DNA from: Hoylesella enoeca JCM 12259
GTDB taxonomy: Bacteria; Bacteroidota; Bacteroidia; Bacteroidales; Bacteroidaceae
Direction: 5' to 3'
Assembly (NCBI RefSeq): GCF_000613405.1
Contig: NZ_BAIX01000005.1
Location: 62,001-126,000 of the forward strand
Length of the DNA: 64,000 bases
Shown here: piece by piece, positions 16,694 through 26,373 of the stretch
Position numbering within the stretch: position 1 is the stretch's first letter
How the letters are laid out: each line of letters opens with the position of its first letter
Position numbers and translations under genes: made by a program
Notes under the pieces: model-generated
What the model saw: only the letters and a program-made list of their open reading frames with translations
Databases searched by the model: none
Told to the model about the DNA's origin: nothing

Positions 16694-18465
16694 GGCTTTT
16701 TAAACATATCGTCAACCGTTACTCCGCTCCGCAGGTCATCTTCTTTCAGGCACTCTTTGTACTGAGTCTGCCCAACATCTGCCTATCTTTTACAGAGCCT
16801 TTGCCGCTTGTGGGCCGCCTGGTCAATATTATTCTGCCCGTCTCCTTATATATATGGGCCCTCTCGCTGTCGCCGAAAATAGGCCGAACGGTGTGGTTTC
16901 TCTTTCCGTTTCTCTTCCTTTCAGCCTTTCAGATGGTGCTACTCTATCTGTACGGTCACTCCGTGATAGCCGTTGATATGTTCTTAAATCTCATCACAAC
17001 GAATACCGGCGAGGCGCTGGAATTACTCGACAATCTCCTTCCAAGCATTGTTTTCGTGGTCTTGATCTACGTTCCGCTCTTGTTGCTTGCCGGTTTTTCG
17101 ATGGTTCGAAGGCAACAGCTCACCCAACCATTCTGTCGTATCGGTCGGCGAGCAGGTGCTGTCGGAGCTGCCGCAGGATTGTTACTCCTCTTTTTTCTAA
17201 TCGTCTCCAACCATACAACGATAGATCATCGAGACCGTTCTCCATCATCAATCGCCAATTCTCAATTACCCAAAAGCTATACAGTTACAGATGACCTATA
17301 TCCCGTCAACGTGCTGCACAACATCTGGTTGGCTGTCAGTCGTACTTACGCCACGACCCATTATGCCGAGACTTCGCGCCGCTTCACCTTTCGGGCAACA
17401 TCTACACACAATCCCGACGAGCGTGAAATATATGTCCTTGTGATAGGGGAGACGGCCCGCGCCATCAACTTTCAGCTCTGCGGATATCGTCGAGCCACCG
17501 ACCCGCAATTGCTTTTCGTACCGCATCTTGCCGTTTTCAAGCGTGCACTTACACAGTCTAACACCACGCATAAGAGTGTTCCGATGCTTCTTTCAGCCGT
17601 TTCGGCCGTCGATTTCGACAGTGTTTACCACCAAAAAGGCATCATTACGGCTTTTAAAGAGGCTGGATTCCACACGGTATTCTTATCTAATCAATTACCC
17701 AATCACTCCTTTATCGACTTCTTCGGACAAGCAGCCGACGAGTGGAAATTTATTCGCGCACATTCATCTAAGGCCGATCCCGACGGTTATGACGACCGAC
17801 TCCTGCCGCTCTTAGACGCTGTTCTCAAGCAGAACAGGCGCAAAGAGTTTATCGTTTTACACACCTATGGGTCGCATTTTGAATATCAAAAGCGTTATCC
17901 CCGTAGTCTGTCGTATTTCAAACCCGATGAAGCCAGCGAGGCAGAAATTTCCAATCGGTGCTCGCTCGTTAATGCTTACGACAACACCATTCGTTACACC
18001 GACCGTCTGTTGGCCGAAGTGATGCACCGAATCGAGGCTACCGGCGCTATGGGTGCATTGGTTTACGCTTCCGATCACGGTGAAAACATCTTCGATGATA
18101 GCCGTCATCTCTTCCTTCACGCATCTCCTCGGCCCTCTTATTACGAGCTGCACGTACCGTTGATGGTATGGCTTTCGACTCGTTATTGTGGTTTACGCCC
18201 CGGCGTTTTGCCTGTGCTCGCCGCCAACTGTAATCGATCGGTTGCTACAAACCTGTCTGTTTTCCACACGATGATAGACCTTGCAGGCCTCCGCACACCG
18301 TATTTCGACCGCCGCCGCTCTGTTGCCGCCTCGGCTTATCGTCCTCTTCCACCCGTTTATCTCAACGATCACAACGAGCCGATTCCCCTCAATCGGATGG
18401 TCACCGATGCCGAAGACATCGCCCGTTTCAAGCAAGCAGGAATGCCGTTGCGGACTAATCCTTAA
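16690..18465 (+). CDS. Phosphoethanolamine transferase (EptA-like)
   Basis: A 591-residue inner-membrane enzyme with five predicted membrane helices in the first 175 residues and a periplasmic alkaline-phosphatase-fold domain. Motifs: VIGETARAINFQLCGYRRATDP (metal-binding GET start near residue 253), NTTHKSVPMLLS (residues 291-303; a Thr here is the likely nucleophile) and YASDHGENIFDD (metal ligands). The family transfers phosphoethanolamine from phosphatidylethanolamine to lipid A and related sugars, which lowers surface charge and can reduce sensitivity to cationic peptides. It overlaps the PCMD gene by 4 bp. The acceptor molecule cannot be told from sequence. Confidence 0.88.
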   Translation: MRLFKHIVNRYSAPQVIFFQALFVLSLPNICLSFTEPLPLVGRLVNIILPVSLYIWALSLSPKIGRTVWFLFPFLFLSAFQMVLLYLYGHSVIAVDMFLNLITTNTGEALELLDNLLPSIVFVVLIYVPLLLLAGFSMVRRQQLTQPFCRIGRRAGAVGAAAGLLLLFFLIVSNHTTIDHRDRSPSSIANSQLPKSYTVTDDLYPVNVLHNIWLAVSRTYATTHYAETSRRFTFRATSTHNPDEREIYVLVIGETARAINFQLCGYRRATDPQLLFVPHLAVFKRALTQSNTTHKSVPMLLSAVSAVDFDSVYHQKGIITAFKEAGFHTVFLSNQLPNHSFIDFFGQAADEWKFIRAHSSKADPDGYDDRLLPLLDAVLKQNRRKEFIVLHTYGSHFEYQKRYPRSLSYFKPDEASEAEISNRCSLVNAYDNTIRYTDRLLAEVMHRIEATGAMGALVYASDHGENIFDDSRHLFLHASPRPSYYELHVPLMVWLSTRYCGLRPGVLPVLAANCNRSVATNLSVFHTMIDLAGLRTPYFDRRRSVAASAYRPLPPVYLNDHNEPIPLNRMVTDAEDIARFKQAGMPLRTNP

Positions 18466-18490
18466 TCATTTTCGGGTAAACATCATTCTC

Positions 18491-18578
18491 ATTAACCGTT
18501 AGCCGCGTGACAACTAACCGTTAGTCGCATGCCGTTTAACGGCTTCTCACACGCCCATTGATCGTCGATTGCATCGGG
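18491..18578. repeat. 22-bp phased palindrome array 4
   Basis: Units at 18491, 18513, 18535 and 18557 (ATTAACCGTTAGCCGCGTG, ACTAACCGTTAGTCGCATG, TTTAACGGCTTCTCACACG, ATTGATCGTCGATTGCATC). Confidence 0.75.
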
Positions 18579-18673
18579 ATTGAGAACACAATGCCTGTCA
18601 AGTGTATTGATATCGGTCACTCCAAAAGGGGATAGCGCATTGACAGTCATCATGAAAATACTCATTAACGAGT

Positions 18674-18705
18674 ATTGCCGGAGTTCTTTTTTTGTATTAT
18701 CTTTG
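18674..18705 (+). promoter_or_regulatory. Promoter of the aldolase gene
   Basis: ATTG 18674-18677, 20-bp spacer, TATCTTTG 18698-18705; start codon 50 bp further on. Confidence 0.6.
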
Positions 18706-18754
18706 CTCTTGTCATTCTATATTGGGATGACATAATATAAAAATTATCAAGGCA

Positions 18755-19807
18755 ATGAGTAAGATTACAGATTTGTTAGGCAAGGAAGCGGAATACTATC
18801 TGCGCCACGAGTGCAAGACAATAGACAAGAGTCTGCTGTATCTTCCGGGTAAAGACATCATCGAAAGGGTGTGGTTGGACTCTGATCGCAACATTCGCAC
18901 CATCGAGAGTCTGCAACAATTGTACGGGCACGGACGGCTGGCCCATACGGGATATGTCTCCATTCTTCCCGTGGATCAGGGCATCGAGCACTCTGCCGGA
19001 GCCTCTTTCGCCCCCAATCCGCTTTATTTCGATCCAGAAAATATTGTCAAGTTGGCTATCGAAGGGGGCTGTAACGCTGTGGCTTCTACGTTCGGTGTGC
19101 TGAGCGCCGTGGCCCGTAAGTATGCCCACAAGATACCTTTTGTGGTGAAACTCAATCACAACGAACTTCTCACTTACCCTAATTCCTATGATCAAGTGAT
19201 GTTCGGCACGGTGAAAGAAGCGTGGAATCTGGGTGCCGTTGCTGTCGGAGCGACCATCTATTTCGGGTCAGAAGAAAGTCGGCGGCAACTCATTGAGGTA
19301 GCCGAAGCATTCGAGTACGCCCACGAGTTGGGTATGGCTACCATCCTATGGTGCTATCTTCGCAACAACGCTTTTAAGAAAGACGGCGTCGATTATCATA
19401 GTTCTGCCGACCTGACAGGCCAAGCTAATCATCTCGGTGTAACCATTAAGGCCGACATTGTGAAGCAAAAGTTGCCCTCAAACAATGGCGGTTTCAAAGC
19501 CATCGGCTTCGGACGGACCAGCGAAAAGGTGTATACCGAACTCACGACAGACCATCCTATCGACCTGTGTCGCTATCAAGTGGCCAATGGTTATATGGGA
19601 CGCGTGGGCCTGATCAATTCCGGTGGCGAGTCGCACGGTGCTTCCGACTTGAAGGATGCAGTCATAACGGCCGTTGTTAACAAGCGAGCTGGTGGCATGG
19701 GACTCATCAGTGGGCGCAAGGCTTTCCAAAAACCGATGGCCGAAGGAGTTGAGTTGCTCAACGCTGTGCAGGATGTTTACTTAGACAAAGAGGTGACTAT
19801 CGCATAA
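18755..19807 (+). CDS. fbaB: Class I fructose-bisphosphate aldolase
   Basis: A 350-residue cytoplasmic aldolase of the DhnA/FbaB type, which splits fructose 1,6-bisphosphate into two triose phosphates by a Schiff-base mechanism. Characteristic blocks are [16 protein letters not shown] (phosphate and substrate region), [33 protein letters not shown], and [18 protein letters not shown] followed by GRTSEKVY. The length is that of the bacterial class I enzymes. It is monocistronic with its own promoter and a hairpin terminator at 19854-19881. Confidence 0.92.
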   Translation: MSKITDLLGKEAEYYLRHECKTIDKSLLYLPGKDIIERVWLDSDRNIRTIESLQQLYGHGRLAHTGYVSILPVDQGIEHSAGASFAPNPLYFDPENIVKLAIEGGCNAVASTFGVLSAVARKYAHKIPFVVKLNHNELLTYPNSYDQVMFGTVKEAWNLGAVAVGATIYFGSEESRRQLIEVAEAFEYAHELGMATILWCYLRNNAFKKDGVDYHSSADLTGQANHLGVTIKADIVKQKLPSNNGGFKAIGFGRTSEKVYTELTTDHPIDLCRYQVANGYMGRVGLINSGGESHGASDLKDAVITAVVNKRAGGMGLISGRKAFQKPMAEGVELLNAVQDVYLDKEVTIA

Positions 19808-19853
19808 AAACGGCCGTTTGAGCGAATCGCAAAACATGTTATCTACATCAATA

Positions 19854-19889
19854 GTAAGGCAGACCTGAGAGTCTGCCTTACGTGTTTCT
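19854..19889 (+). terminator. Terminator between aldolase and fucosidase genes
   Basis: GTAAGGCAGAC (19854-19864) pairs perfectly with GTCTGCCTTAC (19871-19881), loop CTGAGA, followed by GTGTTTCTA. The genes are convergent, so it may serve both. Confidence 0.7.
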
Positions 19890-19954
19890 AATTGCATTTT
19901 ACGGTTAGATGCTTTGTGTTTAGCTGTTAATCTTTGAATCTAAGACGCTTAGAT

Positions 19955-22204
19955 TCAGAACAAATCAAGCTCAGCAATAGTCGCGACAGGACTTTCTGCG
20001 GCAGCTTCTTGCACGTCAATGCGAACGAAACGGGCCTTAAACGGATGTTTAAAGACGTGTGTTCGCCGTGTGGGATCATTAATCAGATTGCCGAATTCGA
20101 TGTTATCGCCTTTCTTCCAAGTCTTTCCGTCAATGCTGTAAACGAGTTTGAAGCGAGCCAACAAACCGTCGGCCGTATCTGTGGGCGGTGTATATTGCAG
20201 CCCATAAAGCTGTCTGACAGCTCCCAAATCAAGCGTGATGCTCCGTTGATTGTCGGCTTCGCTTCGCCAAAATGTGCGTTTATCGGCATCCAAGATCAGA
20301 TTTGCTTCATGTCCTTTCACCTCGCTACTTACGGCTGTTAGGCTCCAATGAGCTTTTGTCAACGGCACTTGTTCGATCGCCACAGGTCCCGTTTCACCGT
20401 TGAGAACGGCTATTGCTTTCACGATTCCACGTTCGAGCGTAAAGGGGACAGTGTAAAGCGCACTGTGGACAGTAGGTTCCGAGCCATCGACCGTATAATA
20501 AATCTTGCAGCCGAGACTCAATCTTGCGGCCGCATCGGCATCTCCTTTCCACGCGAAACCTTGTGGTTTGGGTACAATCGTTACCTTACCGGCGCGGTCT
20601 TTGCGTATCGAAAGCTGCGGCGGACGCGATGAGTAATGGTAAGCTCCGACGCTGCTGATAGCCGGTGTGAGCCGCGATTGCAAAATGCGCAACCGCAAGC
20701 GAGACGTCGTAACGTCTTGGAAGCGGAGTATTCGCTTATAACCGATGTTGGTGGCACGGGCTATTTCCTGCCACATCCCATTGATCCAAGCATCCACGGC
20801 GTGCTCTTCCACACGCTCGCTACGCTTTGCCACAGCCTCTTGCAGCATCAACCGATTGAGCGTGATGGGCTTAGGAAGCGTGAAAACAATAGGTTCCGTG
20901 TATTCGATAAACGTCTCGTCGTCATTATCAAGCAGGGCTTTCGGTGCGTCGATGGCCGCATCGAGCAGATTGGTTGAATAAGTCTCGCGGATACGCTTAC
21001 CCACTTCGCGCAGCACATCGACGTCTTTCTGTGAGAACTTTCCGTCTCGATTGGGCGGAATGTTAAGTAAAAACGTGGAGTTGCCGCCCACAGATCGCTC
21101 GTAAATATCAAACACATCGTCGGCTGTTCGCACGCCTTGGCGGTCGTCATCACGATAAAACCAACCTTCGCGAATCGACGTGTTGGTTTCCGCTTGTTGG
21201 TAATGCAAGAAGCGGGCTTTATACAGTTGATCTCGACTTCCGAGATCTTTCTCTGTCAAATCGCCGAAAGACGTCATCCGATCAGGATCTTCTTGGTAGG
21301 GGATAACGTTCCATTCCGTGTCGCGGGTACCGCCTCCCTCGTTGCCGCACCAGCGTACATCTTCTCTGCCGAATATCACTGCGCGGGGCGCAAGGGTGTG
21401 AATGAGCTCCTTCCAAGCCATATAATGATAGGTCTGTCCACCCTTATTGCGAGGATGGGCGCCGTCGAACCACACCTCATCAATGTCTCCGTATTCGGTA
21501 AGAAGCTCGAAAAGCTGATTGAGAAAGTATTCGTTGTAATCGTCAACAACGAACCGAAAGCGGGTTTTATTTACAAAAGGACGCCCCGGGACGTCGCGAG
21601 GAATCGTGCGAAGCGTAGCTTTGCTTCGGTTGCCGTAGAGCCCATCACCCTCCATTTGGTACAGATCGGCGGGCGAAAGATAGATTCCTAAGCGGATGCC
21701 GAACTTGCGGCAAGAAGCTGAAAGATCGCGAAGGATATCGCCCTTTCCGCCTTCAAAGCCTGTCGACATCAGTCCATGACGTGTGTAGCGACTGTTCCAG
21801 ATCACGAAACCGTCGTGGTGTTTCACCGTGAGCAGCACCATCCGGATGCCCGCCTCTTTTAAAGAACGGCACCATTGGTCGGTGTCTAAGGTCTTCAAAT
21901 CGAATATTCGAGGGTCTTCTTTGCCCGTTCCCCACTCGCGACGGGTGAACGTGTTCGGACCGAAATGCACGAAAGCGATGAACTCTTTTCGCAGAGCAGC
22001 CAACTGGTTAGGAGTCGGAACCACGTGCGCAGCCTTCTCGATGATGCGTGCTTGACTGTCATCGGTCGCTATGGCTATGGTGTTAGCGTATCTGATCGAG
22101 TCGCTCGTGCCGACCGCCAAAGCATCAATGTCTGTGCCGGCCGCCGTTAACAACAGTGCCGCAGCTAACAAGCGGCAGTGCCGAGAAATGTTTTTTTCCT
22201 TCAT
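19955..22204 (-). CDS. GH29 alpha-L-fucosidase with discoidin-type domain
   Basis: A 749-residue secreted glycosidase releasing alpha-linked fucose. A signal peptide covers the first 25-30 residues. The catalytic domain shows FVHFGPNTFTRREWG, KHHDGF (residues 128-133) and EVWFDGAHP with the likely nucleophile Asp247. A beta-sandwich follows, then a stretch resembling a chitobiase/fn3-like segment (YYTVDGSEPTVHS), and the last 130 residues form an F5/8 type C (discoidin) carbohydrate-binding module (HWSLTAVSSEVKGHEANLILDADKRTFWRS). The motif spacing fits the GH29-B type that acts on branched fucose linkages; that is an inference. Together with the GH35 and GH31 genes it points to host-glycan use. 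Confidence 0.92.
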   Translation of the reverse strand: MKEKNISRHCRLLAAALLLTAAGTDIDALAVGTSDSIRYANTIAIATDDSQARIIEKAAHVVPTPNQLAALRKEFIAFVHFGPNTFTRREWGTGKEDPRIFDLKTLDTDQWCRSLKEAGIRMVLLTVKHHDGFVIWNSRYTRHGLMSTGFEGGKGDILRDLSASCRKFGIRLGIYLSPADLYQMEGDGLYGNRSKATLRTIPRDVPGRPFVNKTRFRFVVDDYNEYFLNQLFELLTEYGDIDEVWFDGAHPRNKGGQTYHYMAWKELIHTLAPRAVIFGREDVRWCGNEGGGTRDTEWNVIPYQEDPDRMTSFGDLTEKDLGSRDQLYKARFLHYQQAETNTSIREGWFYRDDDRQGVRTADDVFDIYERSVGGNSTFLLNIPPNRDGKFSQKDVDVLREVGKRIRETYSTNLLDAAIDAPKALLDNDDETFIEYTEPIVFTLPKPITLNRLMLQEAVAKRSERVEEHAVDAWINGMWQEIARATNIGYKRILRFQDVTTSRLRLRILQSRLTPAISSVGAYHYSSRPPQLSIRKDRAGKVTIVPKPQGFAWKGDADAAARLSLGCKIYYTVDGSEPTVHSALYTVPFTLERGIVKAIAVLNGETGPVAIEQVPLTKAHWSLTAVSSEVKGHEANLILDADKRTFWRSEADNQRSITLDLGAVRQLYGLQYTPPTDTADGLLARFKLVYSIDGKTWKKGDNIEFGNLINDPTRRTHVFKHPFKARFVRIDVQEAAAESPVATIAELDLF

Positions 22205-22286
22205 TATAAGATTGCGATAGGTTTATTTTTGCTTGAAACGGTTGTCGTTCTTTCTGCAAAAATAAGACAAATTACCCGATTATCAC

Positions 22287-22877
22287 TTACAAATAGCCGT
22301 AAATTGCACTTTCATTCGATATCTTTTTGCTTTCGTGCGCATCCCATCGGTTCACCAACCGCAGCAATCTGGTAAGATCGTTTTTATACAAATCGGGGTA
22401 ATACAGCGTGCAAACATACCACACGCCACGTCCTCTGACGTATTTCCGACGGTAAGAATAGCCCTCGATCGGCCGTCCACCTTCATACATTCGACCGTCA
22501 ATGACAAACGCATCATGTCCCACTCGCCATTTCGAAGCGTGCAACTTGCGGACTATCCAACGGGCAGTTTGCATTGTGGTGAGTTCTTTCCGATCTTTCG
22601 ACACATGACATTCCATCGTGATTTTCACCCAATGATCCCAGTAAGTGAACCGTGCACCTCCGATGAAATGGTCGTTTTTTGTGTCTTCGCGATGCATAAA
22701 CGTCGGATAGGTCATCGTGAATCCGAAAGTCGTATCATGATATTCGGCCAGTGGACACGAGTTCACTGCCTCGCGCAACACGTTGCAGAAAGGTTGCTCT
22801 GGTTGTGTGTTACGAATCCATTCGAATATTCCGGCTATGAGTAAGAAGGCAAAAAAGGCACTCAATAACTTCCGCAT
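22287..22877 (-). CDS. Uncharacterised secreted protein (196 aa)
   Basis: A 196-residue protein with an N-terminal hydrophobic anchor or signal (MRKLLSAFFAFLLIAGIFEWI). The body is rich in aromatic and basic residues (YWDHWVKITMECHVSKDRKEL, SYRRKYVRGRGVWYVCTLYYPDLYKNDL) and reads like a small periplasmic domain. I do not recognise a family. It is encoded upstream of the fucosidase on the same strand with an 80-bp gap; co-transcription is possible. Confidence 0.7.
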   Translation of the reverse strand: MRKLLSAFFAFLLIAGIFEWIRNTQPEQPFCNVLREAVNSCPLAEYHDTTFGFTMTYPTFMHREDTKNDHFIGGARFTYWDHWVKITMECHVSKDRKELTTMQTARWIVRKLHASKWRVGHDAFVIDGRMYEGGRPIEGYSYRRKYVRGRGVWYVCTLYYPDLYKNDLTRLLRLVNRWDAHESKKISNESAIYGYL

Positions 22878-22973
22878 AGGCTTGATTTTGATCCTCGCAA
22901 CAAAGGTAAAAAGCCTTTGCGAAATCCCTATTCACAACTGTCTGACATTTGTCTGACAATCTTTCCCCCGCCA

Positions 22974-23061
22974 ACCAACACTTACTTGCGTCGCATTTAA
23001 CCGTTAGTTAGCGTGCTCTTAATACTTACTTGCAAGGCAACTGACTGTTAAACGCAACGCC
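22974..23061. repeat. 22-bp phased palindrome array 5
   Basis: Units at 22974, 22996, 23018 and 23040 (ACCAACACTTACTTGCGTC, TTTAACCGTTAGTTAGCGTG, CTTAATACTTACTTGCAAGG, ACTGACTGTTAAACGCAACG). It lies in the divergent gap before dut. Confidence 0.75.
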
Positions 23062-23121
23062 ATTTATTATCATTCGCAACACGAGAAACAAATGCTCATA
23101 AATCGTTAAATACTAAGGGAT

Positions 23122-23156
23122 TTTGCAAATGGTCTCATTTTTTATGACTATCTTTG
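23122..23156 (+). promoter_or_regulatory. Promoter at dut, almost leaderless
   Basis: TTTG 23122-23125 and TATCTTTG 23149-23156, spacer 23 bp. The -7 element ends only 4 bp before the dut ATG at 23161. Confidence 0.5.
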
Positions 23157-23160
23157 CCGA

Positions 23161-23595
23161 ATGAAGATACAAATCATCAATAATGGGCATCAGCCTTTGC
23201 CTGTTTATGCCACCGAAAAGAGTGCAGGGATGGACCTTCGGGCCAACATCGACGAACCCATTGTACTGCATCCGATGGAGCGACGACTGATTAACACGGG
23301 GTTGCACATCGCTCTTCCCGACGGATTCGAGGCCCAAGTACGTCCCCGCAGCGGCTTGGCGCTGAAGCACGGAGTAACCGTTCTCAACTCGCCGGGTACA
23401 ATCGACGCCGATTATCGCGGTGAAATAATGGTGCTTTTGATTAATCTTTCGCAACAAGACTTCGTTATTCGCGACGGAGAACGTATTGCCCAGCTCGTGG
23501 TTGCACGTTACGAGGGAGCACAGTGGGTAGAAGTAGAATGCTTAGACGAGACCGAACGCGGCACAGGAGGCTACGGGCATACGGGTGTGAAATAA
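23161..23595 (+). CDS. dut: dUTP diphosphatase
   Basis: A 144-residue trimeric dUTPase that hydrolyses dUTP to dUMP, keeping uracil out of DNA and supplying thymidylate synthesis. The five family motifs are visible: [30 protein letters not shown] and [10 protein letters not shown]. The length is standard. It starts the conserved Bacteroidales cluster dut-TPR-DUF4292-EnvC-like, only 4 bp before the TPR gene. Confidence 0.96.
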   Translation: MKIQIINNGHQPLPVYATEKSAGMDLRANIDEPIVLHPMERRLINTGLHIALPDGFEAQVRPRSGLALKHGVTVLNSPGTIDADYRGEIMVLLINLSQQDFVIRDGERIAQLVVARYEGAQWVEVECLDETERGTGGYGHTGVK

Positions 23596-23599
23596 ACAA

Positions 23600-25441
23600 A
23601 TGAAATTCACGTTACGACATATCGCGCTCTGCGTTGTGGTGGCCCTATTGTCGACCACAGCTCTTTTATCAGCTACTGCACACCAAGCGGCAGAGCAACA
23701 AACCGCTTTTTCGCCTGCCGGCAGGCCCTTTTCAAGCGATAACTCACACGCGCAGAATTCTCAACGCACAATTCCTAATTCTCAATTCTCACTTTCTTCG
23801 CAAGACAGCATACGCTATAACTACTTCTTTCTTGAAGCCGTTCGGCAGCAGAATGCCGGTCATTATGCCGCCGCTTTCGACCTATTGAGCCATGCCTTGA
23901 CCATCAATCCAAGGGCAGCCGAAGCCTATTTCGCTCGCGCAACATACTTTTCGGAATTGCAACAAGACTCTTTAGCCTTGGTCGATATTGCCGAAGCAGC
24001 TCGCCTGAATCCTGCAAATGACACGTATATGGAGCGTCTTGCCATCGCGTATATCAATCGACAGGATTTCGATAAGGCCATCGCGACCTATGAAGAATTG
24101 GCCCAACGCGATCGCACGCGCAGTGATATTCTCAATATTTTGGTGCAACTCTACGAACGACAAAAAGATTATCAGAAGATGATTCGCGCCATCGACCGCA
24201 TTGAAGAGAACGAAGGTAGCAGTGAAGAGATCACGCTTTATAAGATGCGTGTTTATGATTTGATGGGCGATAAGAAGTCGGCTTATCGTGCGTTGAAGGC
24301 TCTTTCGGACAAGCATCCCAGTGATTTGACTTATCGAGTGATGCTGGGCAACTGGCTGATGCAACACGATCGGTCTCGGGAAGCATTCAAGATATTCAGT
24401 GCTGCACAGCGAGAAGACCCTGATAATACAGCTGTCGAGAGTTCGCTTTACGATTATTACAAGGCCACGGGACAAGATTCGGTGGCGCAATCGTTGATGG
24501 AACGGATGCTGATCAGCCCGAAGACAGATACGAAAAGTCGTATCTCGATGCTCCAACAAGTGATTCGTGAGAATGAAGAACACCGTGATGACAGCACGAA
24601 AATCATCTCTTTATTGCATCAGATGATGCAAGCTAACCCCAAAAGTAGCGAGATTGCCGAGGTGAATGCCGCTTATGCTACGCTGAAAAAGCTGCCGCAA
24701 GACACGATTAACCGTGCTTTGTTGCACGTTTTACACTTAGCGCCCGATAATGCAGGTGCCCGTCTCCAACTCATTCAGGCCGAGTGGCCTACGAAAAACT
24801 GGGATCGGATTATCGAATTGGCATCTCCCGCCCTGCAATATAATCCCGAAGAAATGGCGTTTTACTATTTTATGGGATTGGCTTACTATCAAAAGGACGA
24901 GCGAGACAAGGCACTTGAGATGTTCAGAAAGGGCGTAAGCGAGATCAACTCACAAAGCAATGCCGACATTGTATCCGATTTTTACGCGATGATGGGCGAC
25001 ATTCTATATCAAAAGGGACGGTCGGCCGAGGCCTTTGCAGCTTATGACAGCTGTTTGGTTTGGCGTGAAAACAATATCGAATGTTTGAATAACTATGCCT
25101 ATTATTTAAGCGAACGGGGTGAGAATCTGCACAAAGCGGAACAAATGAGCTACCGAACCGTCAAGGCAGAACCTAAAAATGCGACCTTTCTTGACACTTA
25201 TGCGTGGATTCTCTTTATGCAAGGACGCTATGCAGAAGCGCAGATTTACATTGAGCAAGCTGTCGTCTGCGACACCGCTTCGGTGCAAAACGCAACAATA
25301 TTCGAGCACGCCGGCGACATCTATGCACGTAACAACAACATCGGGAAAGCCTTAGAATATTGGCAAAAGGCGCTTAAAACCGGCAGCAAAAGTGTTTTAT
25401 TACCCCGTAAAATCAAGTTAAAGAAATATCTCAAAGCGTGA
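23600..25441 (+). CDS. Tetratricopeptide-repeat secreted protein
   Basis: A 613-residue protein with an N-terminal signal, a Ser/Gln-rich spacer, and then TPR units along almost its whole length (HYAAAFDLLSHALTINPRAAEAYF, DFDKAIATYEELAQRD, EEMAFYYFMGLAYYQKDERDKALEMF, RSAEAFAAYDSCLVWRENNIECLNNYAYYL). These suggest a periplasmic or outer-membrane scaffold. It sits between dut and a DUF4292 lipoprotein and is followed by an EnvC-like protein, an arrangement typical of the order; a link to envelope assembly is inferred from that context. Confidence 0.85.
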   Translation: MKFTLRHIALCVVVALLSTTALLSATAHQAAEQQTAFSPAGRPFSSDNSHAQNSQRTIPNSQFSLSSQDSIRYNYFFLEAVRQQNAGHYAAAFDLLSHALTINPRAAEAYFARATYFSELQQDSLALVDIAEAARLNPANDTYMERLAIAYINRQDFDKAIATYEELAQRDRTRSDILNILVQLYERQKDYQKMIRAIDRIEENEGSSEEITLYKMRVYDLMGDKKSAYRALKALSDKHPSDLTYRVMLGNWLMQHDRSREAFKIFSAAQREDPDNTAVESSLYDYYKATGQDSVAQSLMERMLISPKTDTKSRISMLQQVIRENEEHRDDSTKIISLLHQMMQANPKSSEIAEVNAAYATLKKLPQDTINRALLHVLHLAPDNAGARLQLIQAEWPTKNWDRIIELASPALQYNPEEMAFYYFMGLAYYQKDERDKALEMFRKGVSEINSQSNADIVSDFYAMMGDILYQKGRSAEAFAAYDSCLVWRENNIECLNNYAYYLSERGENLHKAEQMSYRTVKAEPKNATFLDTYAWILFMQGRYAEAQIYIEQAVVCDTASVQNATIFEHAGDIYARNNNIGKALEYWQKALKTGSKSVLLPRKIKLKKYLKA

Positions 25442-25482
25442 GTCGGACAGTCGACTTACCATTCAAGACTAAACGAAATAAG

Positions 25483-26373
25483 ATGAATCGAATAACCCTT
25501 AACGTTCTCTTCGCCGGCGTTTTGTTGCTTCTTGCATCGTGCGGAGCCAAAAGAGCCGTCGTAAACGACGCGCATCGGGCACAGACACAGGCCCAAGCGT
25601 CGGCCGATCGATCAGCAATGAGCAAGTTGGCAGCCGTTCAACGCATCTATGATAACCAAGTTTACGCACCGAATATCACCGGATCGATGTCTTTCAACAT
25701 ACAAGGCGGAGATAAAGACATCACTGTTCCCGGTTCGGTTCACTTGCGTAAGGATGAAGTAATACGGTTGCAACTATTCATTCCGATTATCGGCAGCGAG
25801 GTGGGAAGATTGGAGTTTACACCCGATTACGTGTTGCTCATCGACCGGATTCATAAGGAGTACATCCGAGCCGACTATTCGCAGCTCGACTTTCTGCGTG
25901 CTAACGGACTGAATTTTTACAGTCTTCAAGCGCTATTTTGGAATCAATTGCTCTTGCCCGGAGCCAAAAGCGTGGGTGAGGAAGACCTCAAACGCTTCGA
26001 CGTCGACCTCGATGCGGCCGGCACTTCGCTGCCCGTGATGCTGCAAAAAGGTCTGATGCGCTACCGGTGGGACACCGATCGTGGGACAGGGCGTATTACT
26101 CGTGCCACCGTTCATTATGCTTCGGCAGCACACGGCACGTCTGATCTCACGTGGAATTACAGCGACTTTCGCAGCGTTGGGGTAAAGATGTTCCCCGCAA
26201 AGCAGTCGTTCCGCTTCACCACTACGGCCACCAAGCAGCGCCATACGGTGCAAGTGGCTATCGAAATGAATGATGTCAAGACCGACAGTAACTGGGAATC
26301 GCGCTCCAAAGTGTCTGAAAAGTATAAGCGTGTAGAGGCTCAAGACCTACTCGGTAAAATCTTAAATATGTAA
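25483..26373 (+). CDS. DUF4292 lipoprotein
   Basis: A 296-residue lipoprotein starting at ATG 25483 (MNRITLNVLFAGVLLLLASCG; Cys20 lipidation site). A longer frame from 25438 lacks a signal peptide at its start, so I prefer 25483. The mature part is a beta-rich, LolA/LolB-like shell typical of DUF4292 (GSMSFNIQGGDKDITVPGSVHLRKDEVIRLQLFIPIIGSEVGRLEFTPDYVLLIDR). The next gene begins immediately after its stop. Probable role: outer-membrane lipoprotein handling or envelope integrity, by fold only. Confidence 0.85.
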   Translation: MNRITLNVLFAGVLLLLASCGAKRAVVNDAHRAQTQAQASADRSAMSKLAAVQRIYDNQVYAPNITGSMSFNIQGGDKDITVPGSVHLRKDEVIRLQLFIPIIGSEVGRLEFTPDYVLLIDRIHKEYIRADYSQLDFLRANGLNFYSLQALFWNQLLLPGAKSVGEEDLKRFDVDLDAAGTSLPVMLQKGLMRYRWDTDRGTGRITRATVHYASAAHGTSDLTWNYSDFRSVGVKMFPAKQSFRFTTTATKQRHTVQVAIEMNDVKTDSNWESRSKVSEKYKRVEAQDLLGKILNM

